From positions 1,674,001-1,738,000 of the forward strand of contig NZ_CP154857.1 of the NCBI RefSeq assembly GCF_039614715.1: DNA of 64,000 bases. Direction: 5' to 3'. The stretch comes from Microbacterium sp. AZCO. Its GTDB lineage: Bacteria > Actinomycetota > Actinomycetes > Actinomycetales > Microbacteriaceae. Below, one piece after another: positions 18,514-27,636 of this stretch. How positions within the stretch are numbered: position 1 is the stretch's first letter; each line of letters opens with the position of its first letter. A program made the position numbers and the translations under genes. The notes beneath the pieces are model-generated. The model had not been told where the DNA came from and searched no databases. It was given only the letters and a program-made list of their open reading frames with translations.

Positions 18514-20247
18514 GTGGCCGACAGCAACGTTCACCCCGGCGATGAGCAACGGGAGGACTTCGCGCACGCCGCGCTGCGCGCCGCCCGCGATCGTCATGTC
18601 ACGGCGCGAGAGGACTACGAAGCCGCCCTTGCGTCGTTCGAGTGGCCGGATGTCGGTGACCGGTTCAACTGGGCGATCGACTGGTTCGACCGCATCGCGC
18701 GCGGGAGCGACCGGACGGCGCTGTGGATCGTGGAGGAGGACGGCTCCGAGGCGAAGTACTCGTTCGACCTCATGGCGCGCCGCTCCGACCAGGTCGGGCG
18801 GTGGCTCGAGCAGCAAGGCATCGGCCGCGGCGACTCGGTCGTACTCATGCTCGGCAACCAGGTCGAGCTCTGGGAGTCGATGCTCGCCGTGATGAAGCTC
18901 GGCGCGGTGCTCGTCCCTTCTACGACGGCCCTCGGCACCGCGGACCTCGCCGACCGGGTCGAACGCAGCCGCGCGCGGGCGGTGATCGCGAACCCCGCCG
19001 ACACGGGCAAATTCGACGATGTGCCCGGCGACTACCTGCGCATCTCGATCGGCGACGCCGACGGGTGGACCGACTACGCGCAGGCGGCCGAACTCACGGC
19101 CGCCGCACCGTTCGAGACGCGCACCGCGCCCGGCGATCCGCTGCTGAAGTACTTCACGTCGGGCACGACCCGCAAGCCGAAGCTCGTGCAGCACACCCAG
19201 TACTCCTACCCCGTCGGGCACCTCTCGACCCTCTACTACCTGGGCCTGCGGCCCGGGGATGTGCAGCTGACGATCAGCTCCCCCGGGTGGGCGAAGCACG
19301 CGTGGAGCTGCTTCTTCACCCCGTGGCTCGCCGAGGCGACCGTGTTCGTCTACAACTACTCCCGGTTCGAGGCCGCAGCGCTCTTGCACCAGATCCGCCG
19401 CGCCGACATCACGAGCTTCTGCGCTCCCCCGACGGTGTGGCGGATGCTGATCCAGGCCGACCTCACCGGCGGCAAGGGGTCGCTGCGCGAACTCGTCGGC
19501 GCCGGCGAGCCGCTCAACCCCGAAGTCATCACCCGCGTTCAGGATGCCTGGGGCCTCACGATCCGCGACGGATACGGGCAGACCGAGACCACGGCGCAGG
19601 TCGGGAACACCCCAGGATCCGACGTCGTCTTCGGTTCGATGGGCCGCCCGCTTCCCGGCGTGCCGGTCGTGCTCATCGATCCGCTCACCGGTGAGGAGAC
19701 CGACGAAGGCGAGATCTGCCTCGACCTGTCCAAGACACCGCGAAACCTCATGACCGGGTACGCAGACGACCCCGAGCGCACCGCGGACGTCATGGCAGAC
19801 GGCTACTACCACACGGGCGACATCGCATCACGGGGTGCCGACGGCTACCTCACCTATGTCGGTCGCACCGACGACGTCTTCAAAGCATCCGGCTACAAGA
19901 TCTCGCCGTTCGAACTCGAAAGCGCGCTCATCGAGCACCCCGCCGTCGCCGAAGCCGCGGTGGTGCCCGCACCGGACGAGACGCGGCACGCCATCCCCAA
20001 GGCTTACGTCGCGCTCGCGGCCGGATGGGAGCCGACGGCCGACACCGCCTTCGAGATCCTGAAGCACGCGCGCGAGACACTCGCCCCATACCTGCGCGTG
20101 CGGCGCATCGAGTTCGCGGAACTGCCCAAGACGATCTCGGGCAAGATCCGCCGGGCCGAGCTGCGGGCCCGGGAGGACGCCGCGACCGCACGGGCCGAGG
20201 GCGAGTACCGCGACGACGACTTCGCGGAGTTCAAAAGGGCCCGCTGA
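18514..20247 (+). CDS. AMP-forming acyl-CoA synthetase (medium-chain/aryl type)
   Basis: A 577-aa adenylate-forming ligase. It has the phosphate loop YFTSGTTRKPKL, core motifs APPTVWRML, GYGQTETTAQ, YHTGD and GRTDDVFKASGYKISP, and the C-terminal lysine motif LPKTISGKIRR. GTG 18514 follows CGAGGAGGAG, which decides the start. The family converts a carboxylic acid, ATP and CoA to acyl-CoA, AMP and pyrophosphate; sequence type resembles the medium-chain (ACSM) group. Placement under an operator shared with glycosidase and esterase genes suggests that it activates an acid freed from the imported glycoside, such as an acyl decoration or an aromatic acid. That is inference. Confidence 0.9.
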   Translation: MADSNVHPGDEQREDFAHAALRAARDRHVTAREDYEAALASFEWPDVGDRFNWAIDWFDRIARGSDRTALWIVEEDGSEAKYSFDLMARRSDQVGRWLEQQGIGRGDSVVLMLGNQVELWESMLAVMKLGAVLVPSTTALGTADLADRVERSRARAVIANPADTGKFDDVPGDYLRISIGDADGWTDYAQAAELTAAAPFETRTAPGDPLLKYFTSGTTRKPKLVQHTQYSYPVGHLSTLYYLGLRPGDVQLTISSPGWAKHAWSCFFTPWLAEATVFVYNYSRFEAAALLHQIRRADITSFCAPPTVWRMLIQADLTGGKGSLRELVGAGEPLNPEVITRVQDAWGLTIRDGYGQTETTAQVGNTPGSDVVFGSMGRPLPGVPVVLIDPLTGEETDEGEICLDLSKTPRNLMTGYADDPERTADVMADGYYHTGDIASRGADGYLTYVGRTDDVFKASGYKISPFELESALIEHPAVAEAAVVPAPDETRHAIPKAYVALAAGWEPTADTAFEILKHARETLAPYLRVRRIEFAELPKTISGKIRRAELRAREDAATARAEGEYRDDDFAEFKRAR

Positions 20248-20279
20248 GTCCGTCCAGATTCGCGCAAGCCGGGCTGCGG

Positions 20280-21293
20280 TCACCCTCCGATCGCGACGTG
20301 GAACTTGGGACCGCTTCCTGCCCCAACCGGCCGGTGCCCCGCGAGTACGGCGGGGAGGTCTTCGAGGGTCAGCGTCGCTGCGATGAGCGGCCTCGGGTCG
20401 ACCGCAAAGGTGGCATATGACTGGATGGTTCCGGCGAGCCCCGGGGAGGCGCTGAGGATCCCGACCGCAGTCACGTCCTTGAGTGCGATCTCGCGCGTGT
20501 CGACGAGGCTCGGCGTGCCGGCGAGGCCGACGTAGACGAGCCTCTTGCCGGGCTCGACAAGGTCGACGGCCTTTGCGGGGAGATGCTGCGCATTGGATGC
20601 CTCGATCACCGCGTCCCACGGCAGTTCAGGCAGCGTCTCCTCGGTCCAGACATGCTCGAACCCGAGAGTGCGCGCGAAGGCGAGCGACCTCTCGCTGCGA
20701 CCCAGAAGGTGGACCTCGGCGCCGGCCGCCTTCGCGAACAGACCGCACAACAGTCCGATGGTGCCGGGTCCGAGCACCAGGCACCGGTCACCCGGTCTCA
20801 GGCTCGCGGCCTCGACGGACCGGTAGGCGTTGCCCCCTGGCTCCACCATCGCGCCCATCGCGTCGTCGACCGAATCCGGCAGGCGGTGGAGCGAGGTGAC
20901 CGGCACTGCGACCTGCTCGGCCAGTGCGCCGGGCGCTCCGTCGCGGATGCCGAGTTCGCCGCGGAAGTCGCACACGTGCTGCAGGCCCTGCAGGCAGCGG
21001 CGGCATTCGCCGCAGCCGAGCATGGTGTCTCCGGTGACGCGGGCGCCCAGCCACGAGGCATCCACCCCGTCGCCGATCTGCGAGACGACACCCATCCATT
21101 CGTGGCCGATCCGTACCGGGAACGAGGTGTGGCGGGTCTCGTAGTACGCCATCTCACCGGTGAACAGTTCCATGTCGGTGCCGCAGATCCCGGCGCGCTT
21201 CACATCGACGACCACCTCGCCGGGGGCGGCGACCGGCGCGTCGACGTCCTGCACTTCGGCCTGGTGGGGGCCGGTGATGACGAGGGCTTTCAT
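20280..21293 (-). CDS. zinc-dependent medium-chain dehydrogenase (2-keto-3-deoxy-sugar-acid dehydrogenase candidate)
   Basis: A 337-aa MDR-family alcohol dehydrogenase. It has catalytic-zinc ligands in GICGTDMELF (Cys 37) and GHEWMG, a structural zinc lobe GCGECRRCLQGLQHVC and the Rossmann motif GPGTIGLLCGL. It is the last gene of the tightly overlapping leftward operon SDR-dehydratase-FAD/FeS-lactonase-FAH-ADH. In the diketo-hydrolase branch of L-rhamnose or L-fucose oxidation, one dehydrogenase oxidises C4 of the 2-keto-3-deoxy acid before hydrolysis. Since the operon has only one SDR, this Zn enzyme is the best candidate for that step. Overlap ATGA with FAH indicates coupled translation. 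Confidence 0.85.
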   Translation of the reverse strand: MKALVITGPHQAEVQDVDAPVAAPGEVVVDVKRAGICGTDMELFTGEMAYYETRHTSFPVRIGHEWMGVVSQIGDGVDASWLGARVTGDTMLGCGECRRCLQGLQHVCDFRGELGIRDGAPGALAEQVAVPVTSLHRLPDSVDDAMGAMVEPGGNAYRSVEAASLRPGDRCLVLGPGTIGLLCGLFAKAAGAEVHLLGRSERSLAFARTLGFEHVWTEETLPELPWDAVIEASNAQHLPAKAVDLVEPGKRLVYVGLAGTPSLVDTREIALKDVTAVGILSASPGLAGTIQSYATFAVDPRPLIAATLTLEDLPAVLAGHRPVGAGSGPKFHVAIGG

Positions 21294-22147
21294 CGGGGTG
21301 CGATGACGTTCTGGCGCTGGGTGCCGAGGTGGTCGATGCCGACGGTCATGACGTCGCCGGCCTGCAGCCAGATCTGGGGGGTGAAGCCCATGCCGACTCC
21401 GGGAGGGGTGCCGGTGTTGATGAGGTCACCTGGCTCGAGGACCATGAACTGGCTGATGTAGTGGACGATGAAGTACGGGTCGAAGATCATCGTCGACGTC
21501 GATCCGGTCTGGCGGCGCACGTCGTTGACGTCGAGCCACATGCCGAGGTCGGTGACCGACTCGACCTCGTCCTGGGTGACGAGCCAGGGACCGGCGGGGT
21601 TGAAGGTCTCGGCGGACTTGCCCTTGAGCCACTGCCCGCCGCGCTCCATCTGGAATGCCCGCTCGGACACGTCGTTGACGAGCACCCACCCGGCGATGTG
21701 GTCGCGGGCGTCCTCGACCGAGTCGAGGTAGCTGGTGCGCTTGCCGATGACGATGCCGAGCTCGACCTCCCAGTCGGGCTTGGTCGCGCCGCGCGGGATG
21801 CGGACGTCGTCGTTGGGGCCGACGAGGGCGTTCGGCGACTTCGTGAACAGGATCGGCTCCGTGGGGACGGCCTGCCCGGTCTCGGCGGCGTGGTCGGAGT
21901 AGTTCAGGCCGACGCAGATGATCTGGTGCGGGCGGGCGATCGGGGCGCCCAGGCGCTGGTCGCCGATGGGCTGCCCGCCGGTCGCGGCGCGCTCGGCGAC
22001 GATCGGGGCGATCCGGTCGAGCCCGCCCGTGCCGAAGAAGGCCTCGTCGAAGTCGGTGACGACGTCGGACAGGTCGATGTAGTGGTCGTCGCCGACGAGT
22101 GCGGCGGGCTTCTCGGCGCCGGGGGCGCCGATGCGCAGGAGCTTCAT
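21290..22147 (-). CDS. fumarylacetoacetate-hydrolase-family protein (2,4-diketo-3-deoxy-rhamnonate/fuconate hydrolase candidate)
   Basis: A 285-aa FAH-fold enzyme. Metal ligands are expected in DWEVELGIVIGK and NDVSERAFQ; ICVGLNYSDHAAE and NTGTPPGVGMGF are family signatures. The frame is open further upstream, but ATG 22147 follows GGAGGAAACAGC and overlaps the SMP-30 stop (ATGA). FAH-family hydrolases of this subtype cleave 2,4-diketo-3-deoxy-L-sugar acids to pyruvate and lactate in the non-phosphorylative L-fucose and L-rhamnose pathways. The surrounding dehydrogenase, lactonase and dehydratase genes make that the favoured role, although related members act on acylpyruvates. Confidence 0.87.
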   Translation of the reverse strand: MKLLRIGAPGAEKPAALVGDDHYIDLSDVVTDFDEAFFGTGGLDRIAPIVAERAATGGQPIGDQRLGAPIARPHQIICVGLNYSDHAAETGQAVPTEPILFTKSPNALVGPNDDVRIPRGATKPDWEVELGIVIGKRTSYLDSVEDARDHIAGWVLVNDVSERAFQMERGGQWLKGKSAETFNPAGPWLVTQDEVESVTDLGMWLDVNDVRRQTGSTSTMIFDPYFIVHYISQFMVLEPGDLINTGTPPGVGMGFTPQIWLQAGDVMTVGIDHLGTQRQNVIAPR

Positions 22148-23064
22148 GCTGTTTCCTCCAAGGAGAGTGCGGTGGGCGTTCCGGCCCACAGGTTCGGGTG
22201 GATGCCGCGGTGCCCGGTCCTGACGGTGAACAGGCGTCCCGACAGGGGGTGGGCGGCGAGGCCTTCGGGGGTCATGCCCTCAGTGGCGGTGGTGATGACA
22301 AGTGTGTCGAGGTCGGGGCCGGCGAACACCGGGCAGGAGGTGTGCGGAGCGGGCACGTCGACCCGACCGACGACGTTGCCGTCGGGCGAGATGCGGATGA
22401 CGCATCCCTCACCCCACAGCGCCACCCACAGGTGGTCGTCGCTGTCGATCGTCATGCCGTCGGGGTACCCGTCGGTGATCTTGAGGAACACGCGCCGCTC
22501 ACCCGTCTCACCTGTCGCGGGGTCGTAGTCGCGCACGTGGATGCGGCGGCTCAGCGTGTCGACGGTGTAAAAGGTGCGCCCGTCTTTGGTCCAGCCGAGC
22601 CCGTTCGAGAGGGTGAGGTCGTCATCGAGCACGGTGACTGTGCCGTCGGCGCCGACCTGGATCAACTGCTCATCGCCCGGCCCCTTGGTGCCGACAACGA
22701 AGCGGCTGGCCGGGTCAGGCTTGCCGTCATTGAACCGGCGGCCATCGACGCCGATCAGGTCGGGGCCTGCCGTGATCTCGCCGTCGAGGCCGCGGGTGTA
22801 GAGACGCTCGGTGCCGGCGACCAGCCACTCCCCCGCCTGTGACACCGCAACGGCCCCCGCGGTGTCGGGGAACTGCACCTTCTCATCGATGACGATCGCA
22901 CCGCCGTGGGCGAACCGGCCGGAGTAGACGAAACCGTCCATGATGTCGACCCACAGGATGCGGCCGCGGATCGGGTCCCATGTCGGCCCCTCGGCGAGGA
23001 AGTGCGAGATGCCGGTGGCGACGCGCGGGAGCCCGAGCATCGGGGCGTGGTCGTAGGCGGTCAT
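22144..23064 (-). CDS. SMP-30/gluconolactonase-family sugar lactonase
   Basis: A 306-aa six-bladed propeller protein. Metal-site residues are recognisable in AEGPTWDP (Glu), RFNDGKPDPASRF (Asn, Asp), LSNGLGWTKDG (Asn) and YPDGMTIDSDDHLW (Asp), the standard SMP-30 lactonase quartet. It would hydrolyse the sugar lactone produced by the SDR dehydrogenase to the free aldonic acid. Both ends overlap neighbours by 4 bp, so it belongs to the 6-deoxysugar oxidation operon. Confidence 0.92.
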   Translation of the reverse strand: MTAYDHAPMLGLPRVATGISHFLAEGPTWDPIRGRILWVDIMDGFVYSGRFAHGGAIVIDEKVQFPDTAGAVAVSQAGEWLVAGTERLYTRGLDGEITAGPDLIGVDGRRFNDGKPDPASRFVVGTKGPGDEQLIQVGADGTVTVLDDDLTLSNGLGWTKDGRTFYTVDTLSRRIHVRDYDPATGETGERRVFLKITDGYPDGMTIDSDDHLWVALWGEGCVIRISPDGNVVGRVDVPAPHTSCPVFAGPDLDTLVITTATEGMTPEGLAAHPLSGRLFTVRTGHRGIHPNLWAGTPTALSLEETA

Positions 23065-25904
23065 CGGGCGGCCTCCGTGAGGGTGTCGTCGAGCACCTGC
23101 AGGATGTGCCGGTACGGGTTGCCGGTGGCGCGGGTCATGCCGAGTTCGCAGGTGCGGTTGAGGGAGGCGTGCACGTCCGAGCTCGCGGCGGCGACGTCGG
23201 CTGCTTCGGGGCGGGTGGCGGAGTGGGTGAGTTCGGGATGCAGCATCCCGCGGTCTCCGGCGAAGCCGCAGCATCCCCAGTCCTCGGGGACGACCACGGT
23301 CTCGGCTGCCGCGGCGGCGACGCGGGTGAGCGCGCCGTTGATGCCGAGGTGAGTGGACGAACACGTGGGATGCACCGTGACCGAAGCGAACTTCTCGCCC
23401 GCGGGCAGGTGTGGCAGGACGTGCTCGTCGACGAACGCGACCGCGTCGACCACGGTGATGTTCGCCTGGCTCGCGGCGTCGAGGAGGACGTGGAGCCCTT
23501 CGGTGCAACTGGACGCGTCGCACACGACGGGCAGGCGTCCCCCGTCGGTGGCGCGGGCGAGGGATGCCGCGACGCGATCGGTCATTGTCTTGTACCCGTC
23601 GGAGAGGCCCTTGGACTTCCACGGGGTGCCGCAGCACAGCGACGGCAGGTCGTCGGGGGTGCGCACCTGCACGCCGGCGCGTTCGCACAGGCGCAGGAAC
23701 GATTCGGCTGCGCCGTCGCCGCCGACGGGGCCGAACATCGTGTTCGTGCACGACGAGAAGAACACAGCGATCGGCTCCTCCGCGTCGATCACGCGGCGCC
23801 GCTTCCCGCCGCCTGGAAGGTCCTCTGTATAGAGAGGGACGCTGTCGTCGCCGAGGATGCCGCGGCCGACCTTCGTCGCGAGTGCCGGCAGGGCGGTGGG
23901 CACGGCGTTCGCGACGGTGAGGGCGACGCCGCCGACGGCGGACACGGCATCCCACTGCTTCGCGGCGAGGTTCCACCCGGTCTGCGCGACCGCGTTCTGG
24001 TTCTCTTTGCGGAGGCGGCGGACGAGGTCGCCGGTGTTGATGAGGACCGGGCATGCGGTCTGGCACATGCCGTCGACGGCGCAGGTCTGAACCCCGTCGT
24101 ACCCGTACTCGTCCTGCAGGGTGCGGACGAGCTGCTCGTCGCCGCGGTCGCGGGCGCGCTGGATCTCGCGGCGTAACACGATCCGCTCCCGCGGGGTGAG
24201 GGTGATGTCCTTCGACGGGCAGACCGGTTCGCAGTACCCGCACTCGACACACCGGTCCACCTCGGCCTCGACGGTCGGAGCCGTCTTCAGGTGTCGCGTG
24301 TGGGCGTGCGGGTCGTCGGTGAGGAGGACGCCGGGGTTGAGGGTCATGCCGGGGTCGATGAGTCGCTTGACCTCCCACATCACCTCGTAGAGTTCGTCGC
24401 CGTATTGCCGGTGCACGAACGGGGCCATGATGCGGCCGGTGCCGTGCTCGGCCTTCAGCGTGCCACCCTGCGCGAGGACCAGGTCGACCATGTCTTCGGT
24501 GAATGCCTCATATCGGGCGAGCTTCTCGGGATCGTCGAAGCGCTCGTTGATGAGGAAGTGGATGTTGCCGTCCTTCGCGTGACCGAAGATGACGCTTCCC
24601 TCGTAGCCGTGCTTGTCGAACAGGGCGATGAGCTGCTCGCACGTCTCGCCGAGACGCTCCACCGGTACGGCGATGTCTTCCAGCAGCGCTGTCGTGCCCG
24701 ACGGGCGGGCACCGGCGACGGCGGTGAACAGGCCCTTGCGGATGTGCCACAGCTGCGCCCGGGTCGCGGTATCCGTCGACAGTGCGGCCGGCGTCACGAG
24801 TGGCAGCGCGTCGAGAACCGGGGTCGCAGTCGTACGGCGCGTGTCGAGGGCGGCCTCGGATTGCTCCTGGAACTCGACCAGGAGCGCCGCGTGGTCGACG
24901 ACGACAAGCCCGGTGAGGTCTGCCGTCGCTTCCGGATCGCGCTGCGCGACACGCAGGGATGCGGCATCCAGCAGTTCGATCGTCGCGAACCCGGCCGTGA
25001 CCAGAGCCGGGAGCGCCGCTGTTGCGTCGCGCAGATTCGCGAACATCAGCAGCCCGGTGGCGAGGTTCGGCTTGATCGGGAGGGTGCGGAAGGTGGCCTC
25101 GGCGACGAACGCGAGTGTGCCCTCCGACCCGACGACGAGGTGGGTGAGGATGTTGAGCGGGTCGTCGTGGTCGAGGAACGAGTTGAGCCCGTACCCCATC
25201 GTGTTCTTGATCGCGTGCAGGGTCCGCAGCGTCTCGACCGACTCTGGATTGCTCCGGATACGGTCACGGAGGGTTTCGAGGCCCGCGTGAATCTCGGGCT
25301 CCGCCTCACGGAACCGCTCGACGGCGCCTGGCGCGCCGGTGTCGACCACGGTGCCGGACGGCAGCACGAGCACCGCGGACTCGAGGGTGCGGTACGCGTT
25401 GGCGTGCGTGCCGCACGACATCCCCGAGGAGTTGTTCGCGATCACCCCGCCGATCGTGCACGCGATCTCACTCGCCGGATCCGGTCCCAGCTTGCGCCTG
25501 TACCGCGCGAGGCGCGTGTTCACCGCTCGGACCGTCGCGCCGGGCTGCACCCGCACCCGCTCCCCGTCATCGAGCACGTCGATGCGGCGGAAGTGGTGAC
25601 GGGTGTCAATCAGCACGTGGTCCGTGCCGGCCTGACCCGACAGACTCGTGCCACCGGAACGGAACGTCACCGGTGACCCGACCGCGCGCGCAGCCGCCAT
25701 CACCCGGGCGACCTCGTCGACATCGGTCGGCGTCACCACGGCCTGCGGGGTCAGCAGGTAGTGCGACGCATCGTGCGCGCCCGCGAGCCGATCCGTCGCA
25801 CGAACACCGACCGCCGCGCCCACCGCCTCGATGGCAGCTACCAGTTGCGGGTCGACCGCGGTGAGCGTGGCGGTGCCGGCGAGCATGGGGTCAGTGCGAT
25901 TCAC
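23061..25904 (-). CDS. FAD-linked oxidase with Fe-S and CCG domains (D-lactate dehydrogenase-like)
   Basis: About 947 aa. The N-terminal FAD domain has FRSGGTSLSGQAGTDHVL and GGVIANNSSGM; the FAD_oxidase_C region contains HAKDGNIHF and EHGTGRI. A ferredoxin-type domain follows (CVECGYCEPVCPSK and CAVDGMCQTACPV), then two CCG segments (SSCTNTMF with LCCGTPWKSKG, and PTCSSTHLG with WGCCGFAGDRG). This is the single-chain Dld/GlcD-GlcF fusion type that oxidises 2-hydroxyacids such as lactate and passes electrons onward. GTG 25904, with AAGG six bases upstream, overlaps the dehydratase end by 14 bp; ATG 25886 is an alternative. Within a pathway ending in pyruvate plus lactate, it would recover the lactate. 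Confidence 0.88.
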   Translation of the reverse strand: MNRTDPMLAGTATLTAVDPQLVAAIEAVGAAVGVRATDRLAGAHDASHYLLTPQAVVTPTDVDEVARVMAAARAVGSPVTFRSGGTSLSGQAGTDHVLIDTRHHFRRIDVLDDGERVRVQPGATVRAVNTRLARYRRKLGPDPASEIACTIGGVIANNSSGMSCGTHANAYRTLESAVLVLPSGTVVDTGAPGAVERFREAEPEIHAGLETLRDRIRSNPESVETLRTLHAIKNTMGYGLNSFLDHDDPLNILTHLVVGSEGTLAFVAEATFRTLPIKPNLATGLLMFANLRDATAALPALVTAGFATIELLDAASLRVAQRDPEATADLTGLVVVDHAALLVEFQEQSEAALDTRRTTATPVLDALPLVTPAALSTDTATRAQLWHIRKGLFTAVAGARPSGTTALLEDIAVPVERLGETCEQLIALFDKHGYEGSVIFGHAKDGNIHFLINERFDDPEKLARYEAFTEDMVDLVLAQGGTLKAEHGTGRIMAPFVHRQYGDELYEVMWEVKRLIDPGMTLNPGVLLTDDPHAHTRHLKTAPTVEAEVDRCVECGYCEPVCPSKDITLTPRERIVLRREIQRARDRGDEQLVRTLQDEYGYDGVQTCAVDGMCQTACPVLINTGDLVRRLRKENQNAVAQTGWNLAAKQWDAVSAVGGVALTVANAVPTALPALATKVGRGILGDDSVPLYTEDLPGGGKRRRVIDAEEPIAVFFSSCTNTMFGPVGGDGAAESFLRLCERAGVQVRTPDDLPSLCCGTPWKSKGLSDGYKTMTDRVAASLARATDGGRLPVVCDASSCTEGLHVLLDAASQANITVVDAVAFVDEHVLPHLPAGEKFASVTVHPTCSSTHLGINGALTRVAAAAAETVVVPEDWGCCGFAGDRGMLHPELTHSATRPEAADVAAASSDVHASLNRTCELGMTRATGNPYRHILQVLDDTLTEAAR

Positions 25905-27606
25905 GCGACACCTTCGACCCGGACGCCCCGACAAGGAAGTCGAGGTCGGCACCCTGGTCGGCCTGCAGCACGTGATCGACATACAGGCGCTCCCACCCGC
26001 GGCGCGGCGCAGCGTACCCGTCGAGGGTCGCCCGGTTCGGGGTGCGGGCCGCGAGCTCGTCCGCGGGCACATCGAGGTCGAGACGGCCGCCGCGCACGTC
26101 GAGCTCGATCAAGTCCCCCGTCTGCACCAGTGCCAGCGGACCACCCGCAGCAGCCTCCGGGGTCACGTGCAGCACGACCGTGCCGTACGCGGTACCCGAC
26201 ATACGGCCGTCGCAGATGCGCACCATGTCACGCACACCCTGCGCGAGAAGCTTCTGCGGCAGCGGCATGTTCGACACCTCGGGCATCCCCGGGTACCCCT
26301 TCGGCCCGCAACCGCGCAGCACCATCACACTGTCGGCGTCGATGTCAAGATCGGGGTCATCGATACGGGCGTGGAAGTCCTCGATCGAATCGAACACGAC
26401 TGCCTTGCCGCGGTGCTTCAACAGGTGCGGGGATGCCGCGGCGGGTTTGATGATCGCCCCGCCCGGGGCCAGCGACCCGCGGAGCACCGTGATGCCCGCG
26501 GCGGGCTGCAACGGGCTCTCGCGCGGAGTGATGACGTCGGCATCCCAGATCTGCGCGTCTTCGAGATAGTCCACGAACGGCTTCCCCGTGATCGACAGCG
26601 CCTCCGGGTCCAGCAGGTCGCGGACCTCGCGCATCACCGCGAGGAACCCGCCCGCACGGTACAGGTCGTCCATCAGGTACCGGCCGGCGGGCTGCAGGTT
26701 CACCAGCAGCGGCACCTGCGCGCCGATCCGGTCGAAGTCGTCGATGCTCAGCTCGATGCCCAGACGCCCCGCGATCGCCAGGAGATGCACGACCGCGTTG
26801 GTCGACCCGCCGATCGCGGCCAGCGCGACGATCGCGTTGTGGAAGTTCGCCTTCGTCAAGAACGTGGACGGGCGGCGATCGTCCGCGACCAGCTGCACCG
26901 CCAGCCGGCCCGTCTCGTGCGCGGCCTCGAGCAGTCGAGCATCAGGGGCGGGTGTACCGGCGAGACCCGGAACGATGGTTCCGAGGGCTTCGGCGACGAG
27001 GGCCATCGTCGAGGCGGTGCCCATCGTGTTGCAGTGACCCTTCGAGCGGATCATCGACGACTCGCTCTTCATGAACTGCTCGTCGCTCAGCGTGCCGGCG
27101 CGGACTTCTTCCGACAGTCGCCACACGTCGGTGCCGCAGCCGAGAGCTTCACCGCGGAAGTGGCCGGTGAGCATCGGGCCGCCCGGAACCACCACGGCGG
27201 GAAGATCGACGGATGCCGCGGCCATCAGCAGCGACGGGATCGTCTTGTCGCACCCGCCGAGCAGCACGACGCCGTCGATCGGATTGGCACGCAGCATCTC
27301 CTCGGTGGCCATCGCCGCCATGTTGCGCCACAGCATCGCGGTCGGCCGCACCTGCGTCTCACCCAGCGACACCACGGGGAGCTCGAGCGGGATGCCGCCG
27401 GCCTCGTAGATGCCGTTCTTCACGGCCTGTGCGACCTCATCGAGGTGCGAGTTGCACGGCGTGAGATCCGATGCGGTGTTCGCGATCGCGATCTGCGGGC
27501 GCCCCTCGAACGCAGTTGACGGCACACCCCGCCGCATCCACGCCCGATGGATGTACGCATTCCGGTCATCGCCCGCGTACCACTCAGAACTGCGCAACTC
27601 GCTCAT
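25891..27606 (-). CDS. IlvD/Edd-family dehydratase (sugar-acid dehydratase)
   Basis: A 571-aa Fe-S dehydratase. Cluster cysteines are in TPCNSHLDEV, LGGCDKTIPS and KGHCNTMGTAST; later segments GGSTNAVVHL, GCGPKGYPGMPEV and CDGRMSGTAYG are family signatures. The DxRNAYIHRAWMRRG N-terminus is typical of the aldonic-acid branch (arabinonate/xylonate type) rather than dihydroxyacid dehydratase. It would dehydrate L-rhamnonate or L-fuconate to the 2-keto-3-deoxy acid. Known rhamnonate and fuconate dehydratases are often enolase-superfamily enzymes, so use of an IlvD-type enzyme here would be a variant pathway. It lies second in the operon, 30 bp after the SDR. Confidence 0.9.
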   Translation of the reverse strand: MSELRSSEWYAGDDRNAYIHRAWMRRGVPSTAFEGRPQIAIANTASDLTPCNSHLDEVAQAVKNGIYEAGGIPLELPVVSLGETQVRPTAMLWRNMAAMATEEMLRANPIDGVVLLGGCDKTIPSLLMAAASVDLPAVVVPGGPMLTGHFRGEALGCGTDVWRLSEEVRAGTLSDEQFMKSESSMIRSKGHCNTMGTASTMALVAEALGTIVPGLAGTPAPDARLLEAAHETGRLAVQLVADDRRPSTFLTKANFHNAIVALAAIGGSTNAVVHLLAIAGRLGIELSIDDFDRIGAQVPLLVNLQPAGRYLMDDLYRAGGFLAVMREVRDLLDPEALSITGKPFVDYLEDAQIWDADVITPRESPLQPAAGITVLRGSLAPGGAIIKPAAASPHLLKHRGKAVVFDSIEDFHARIDDPDLDIDADSVMVLRGCGPKGYPGMPEVSNMPLPQKLLAQGVRDMVRICDGRMSGTAYGTVVLHVTPEAAAGGPLALVQTGDLIELDVRGGRLDLDVPADELAARTPNRATLDGYAAPRRGWERLYVDHVLQADQGADLDFLVGASGSKVSRESH

Positions 27607-27636
27607 CGACCCAAACTCCGCCCTTCGGTCCGACCG

